A DNA stretch of 64,000 nucleotides from Desulfomonilia bacterium (GTDB taxonomy: Bacteria; Desulfobacterota; Desulfomonilia; UBA1062), in NCBI GenBank assembly GCA_036567785.1, contig DATCTV010000004.1:124001-188000 (forward strand), read 5' to 3'. Positions 62,233 through 64,000 of the stretch are shown one piece after another. The position numbers and the translations under genes were made by a program. Under the pieces are notes generated by a model. It had not been told where the DNA came from and did no database searches. It saw nothing but the letters and a program-made list of their open reading frames with translations. The number at the start of each line of letters is the position of its first letter. The stretch's first letter is position 1.

Positions 62233-62919
62233 ATGAAAAAACTTATTACTCTGGCTCTTGTATTTATGTTCGCATTACCGATTGCACTTTCAGCGGAGAC
62301 CCTGGCAAGCCTGAAGGCTGATGCAGATGCGGCAACAAAAGCAGCACTGGCTGCACCTACAAGCTATGAAGCCAACTGGAAGGCAGCAAAAGCATGGAGA
62401 CTCTACGGTGACAAGGCAGTTTCAGACAAAGTCAGCGGGTATAAGGAAATAGCAGAAAAGTCCGGCCAGGAAGGACTCAAGTTCGGCGAAATAGCCCAGA
62501 AAATCAATCCTAATGGAGTTGAAGGCTGGTATTATTACGGTCTCTGTGTCGGAACATATTCTGATGGTGTAAGCATTATCACGGCAATCAGAAAAGGCTT
62601 CAAAGGAAAGACTCAGAAGGCCTTCGAAACTGCATATTCCCTCAATAAAATGTATGATGATTGCGGTCCGATTCTTTCTCTTGGCCGTTTCTGGCAGGTC
62701 CTTCCCGGTATTGCAGGAAGAGACAGGGACAAGGCCGAAAAGCTTTTCAACGAATATATAAAGCTCATGGCTTCGAATAAAGACATAAATATGGATGTTT
62801 ATTACTATCGCGGAGAGCTCTACAAGGATCTCGGCAAAAAGGCTGAGGCAAAAGCCGACCTGACAAAGGCAGCTGCAGCCGGCAACAAAGAAGCAAAAGC
62901 GCTTCTTGCCGAGTTATAA
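62233..62919 (+). CDS. Exported TPR-like protein (TatT-like)
   Basis: A 228-residue periplasmic protein, signal peptide ending ALSA (about 20). The rest is helical and shows tetratricopeptide-like pairs, for example YEANWKAAKAWRLYGDKAV, GVEGWYYYGLCVGTYSDG, and MDVYYYRGELYKDLGKKAEA with AKADLTKAAAAGNKEAK at the end. It resembles the TatT proteins that accompany some TRAP-type transporters, but no transporter gene is present. AGGAGG precedes the ATG. It is followed by a strong terminator, so it stands alone. Confidence 0.75.
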   Translation: MKKLITLALVFMFALPIALSAETLASLKADADAATKAALAAPTSYEANWKAAKAWRLYGDKAVSDKVSGYKEIAEKSGQEGLKFGEIAQKINPNGVEGWYYYGLCVGTYSDGVSIITAIRKGFKGKTQKAFETAYSLNKMYDDCGPILSLGRFWQVLPGIAGRDRDKAEKLFNEYIKLMASNKDINMDVYYYRGELYKDLGKKAEAKADLTKAAAAGNKEAKALLAEL

Positions 62920-62946
62920 CAACATCTGATCATTTTTATACAGACG

Positions 62947-62978
62947 AAAAGGCGTCCGTTCGGACGCCTTTTTCTTTT
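62947..62978 (+). terminator. Intrinsic terminator after the TPR-like gene
   Basis: GGCGTCC-GTTC-GGACGCC (62951-62968), flanked by AAAA and TTTTT, is a textbook hairpin with a UUCG-like loop. The A-rich left flank makes it likely to work in both directions, serving the convergent gene as well. Confidence 0.9.
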
Positions 62979-63004
62979 AATGAATTCTAAAATGAACAAA
63001 CATA

Positions 63005-64000
63005 TCAGTCTTCCCTGTGCGTCAACATCATTTTGCACCTTCTGCAATCGAAACTCAGAAGATATGTCCTGCCGGAATTTTCAATGCCAAGGGGTTCCTC
63101 AAATATCTTATGATCTTTCTGCTTCGGACATGCATTCAGTTCTTTTCTCAGACACAGCCTTGTTTCCATGACCACAGGCGTTGAAGCCGGCCTTGATATC
63201 TCAAAGGCAGGTTCAATTTCTTTTACTCCATGTCTTAAATAAAACCTTCTTGAAGCCTCGTTGCTCACATTATACGTATAATCCAGACATTCATCAGGGT
63301 ATGCTGCATCGGGTCGTGGTGCCGGTTTTCTGAGAGGTCTTTCATATTCTTTCCTCCTCTGCTCGTCAAGCTTGCTGGTAAGCTCTCTTCTGAGGGCATT
63401 TAGCTGTGATGCGGCAAGGAAAAAACGGTTTGATAATATTTCAATTGAGTTGAGGCTGAAATGCGTGTCGCCAAGTTTTGAAAGCTGTTTTTTTATGGAA
63501 AGGGCAGCCGTTTCAGTATTTCTGGCCGGCTCTTTTTTGATATCCAGCCTGACTGAACAGCTTATTCCGTCTTCATCCGTGCCTTTAAGTTCAAAACCTT
63601 CGGTTGTTTCCTTAAAGACGAGGTTTAGACCTATCTTCCTTGAGGATGTGTCCGCTTCAAGCTGCCTGGAAAACACATGGTCATGATTCCTGTATATAAG
63701 TGCTCCCCTGACTAAACCCTCAGGCATGGCATGAATCTGCACCCTTCCGTCCACAACCTTGACGACCTGAAGACCTTTAAGCTCTGTGCCGCCCTTTAAA
63801 AAGCAGAGCCCGTCGCCGTTGCTGATTCTTGATGAAACTGTTTTTTCAGAAAATCTGAACCAGTTGAGACCAGTTTCCGAAACTATCCCCAGAGGTTCAC
63901 CTGTTGATTTTGGGGTTTGAGGCGACGCGATATCGTTATTATCGAAATACGGGGTTGCACCCCTGTGAAATGTCTTCCTCGCATCAGGCTCGAAAAAGAA
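63005..64000 (-). CDS. U32 peptidase-family protein, C-terminal part
   Basis: The frame is open from 63005 to the right window edge (332 codons), so the N-terminal part is outside; a start placed at 63754 would be artificial. Visible features are TFHRGATPYFDNN, GEPLGIVSE, ISNGDGLCFLKGG, then a region like DUF3656, and the end LRKELNACP followed by SGRTYLLSFDCRRCKM. This layout matches large U32 proteins such as RlhA, which hydroxylates 23S rRNA C2501 in E. coli. The radical-type Cys cluster region lies beyond the edge, so the exact branch cannot be fixed. Confidence 0.8.
   Translation of the reverse strand, partial: FFFEPDARKTFHRGATPYFDNNDIASPQTPKSTGEPLGIVSETGLNWFRFSEKTVSSRISNGDGLCFLKGGTELKGLQVVKVVDGRVQIHAMPEGLVRGALIYRNHDHVFSRQLEADTSSRKIGLNLVFKETTEGFELKGTDEDGISCSVRLDIKKEPARNTETAALSIKKQLSKLGDTHFSLNSIEILSNRFFLAASQLNALRRELTSKLDEQRRKEYERPLRKPAPRPDAAYPDECLDYTYNVSNEASRRFYLRHGVKEIEPAFEISRPASTPVVMETRLCLRKELNACPKQKDHKIFEEPLGIENSGRTYLLSFDCRRCKMMLTHRED

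Overview
The window reads as chromosomal DNA of a Gram-negative, probably strictly anaerobic bacterium, most likely a deltaproteobacterium in the wide sense (Desulfobacterota, perhaps near the Syntrophales). This is inferred from gene content, not from a marker gene: class III (glycyl radical) ribonucleotide reductase with its activase, an Fe-S type PurF, many Fe-S and radical SAM proteins, three AMP-forming acyl-CoA synthetases, an acetate-type transporter, a PEP-CTERM protein with an XrtA-type polysaccharide deacetylase, LPS-type glycosyltransferases and multi-PAS histidine kinases. No rRNA, tRNA, CRISPR array or prophage was seen.

Layout. 1-9255 is a leftward block of secreted proteins: a neutral ceramidase lipoprotein cut by the left edge, a HEAT-repeat protein, a 1261-residue inverse autotransporter with a duplicated beta-helix passenger, and an alpha/beta hydrolase lipoprotein. 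9256-10120 is a graveyard of two transposase fragments, a large palindrome and half of a small inverted-repeat element whose full copy lies at 2635-2769. 10121-15756 holds a 5'-nucleotidase-type lipoprotein, MsrAB, an alpha/beta hydrolase, a tiny PEP-CTERM protein and a PilZ protein. 15962-19734 is a compact operon of acyl-CoA ligase, UbiA prenyltransferase and radical SAM/SPASM enzyme, followed by an endoglycoceramidase-like lipoprotein. 21256-28794 runs leftward: dapF-purF-guaA and an M23 peptidase-CapA-NUDIX operon.

28972-35099 has a cysteine desulfurase fused to a DUF3343-like domain, a DUF47 protein, and a five-PAS histidine kinase with its response regulator. 35141-39357 is a surface-polysaccharide group (GT2-kinase fusion, GT9, HAD phosphatase, XrtA-type deacetylase). 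39473-44447 has an acyl-CoA synthetase and nrdD-nrdG behind two NrdR boxes. 44525-49518 (leftward) has two periplasmic proteins, queG and a hybrid histidine kinase. 49762-53393 is a MoxR-DUF58-transglutaminase operon; 53769-55903 a radical SAM-metallophosphoesterase pair. 56022-64000 has SatP- and AlaE-like transporters, an Fe-S protein, a candidate small RNA, mtnA, a third acyl-CoA synthetase, a TPR-like periplasmic protein and the C-terminal part of a U32 peptidase-family protein.

Themes: exported lipid and sphingolipid hydrolysis (ceramidase, endoglycoceramidase, esterases) could feed the three acyl-CoA synthetases. The least explained items are the ligase-UbiA-radical SAM operon, the radical SAM-phosphoesterase pair, the duplicated inverse autotransporter and the candidate RNA at about 58992-59063.
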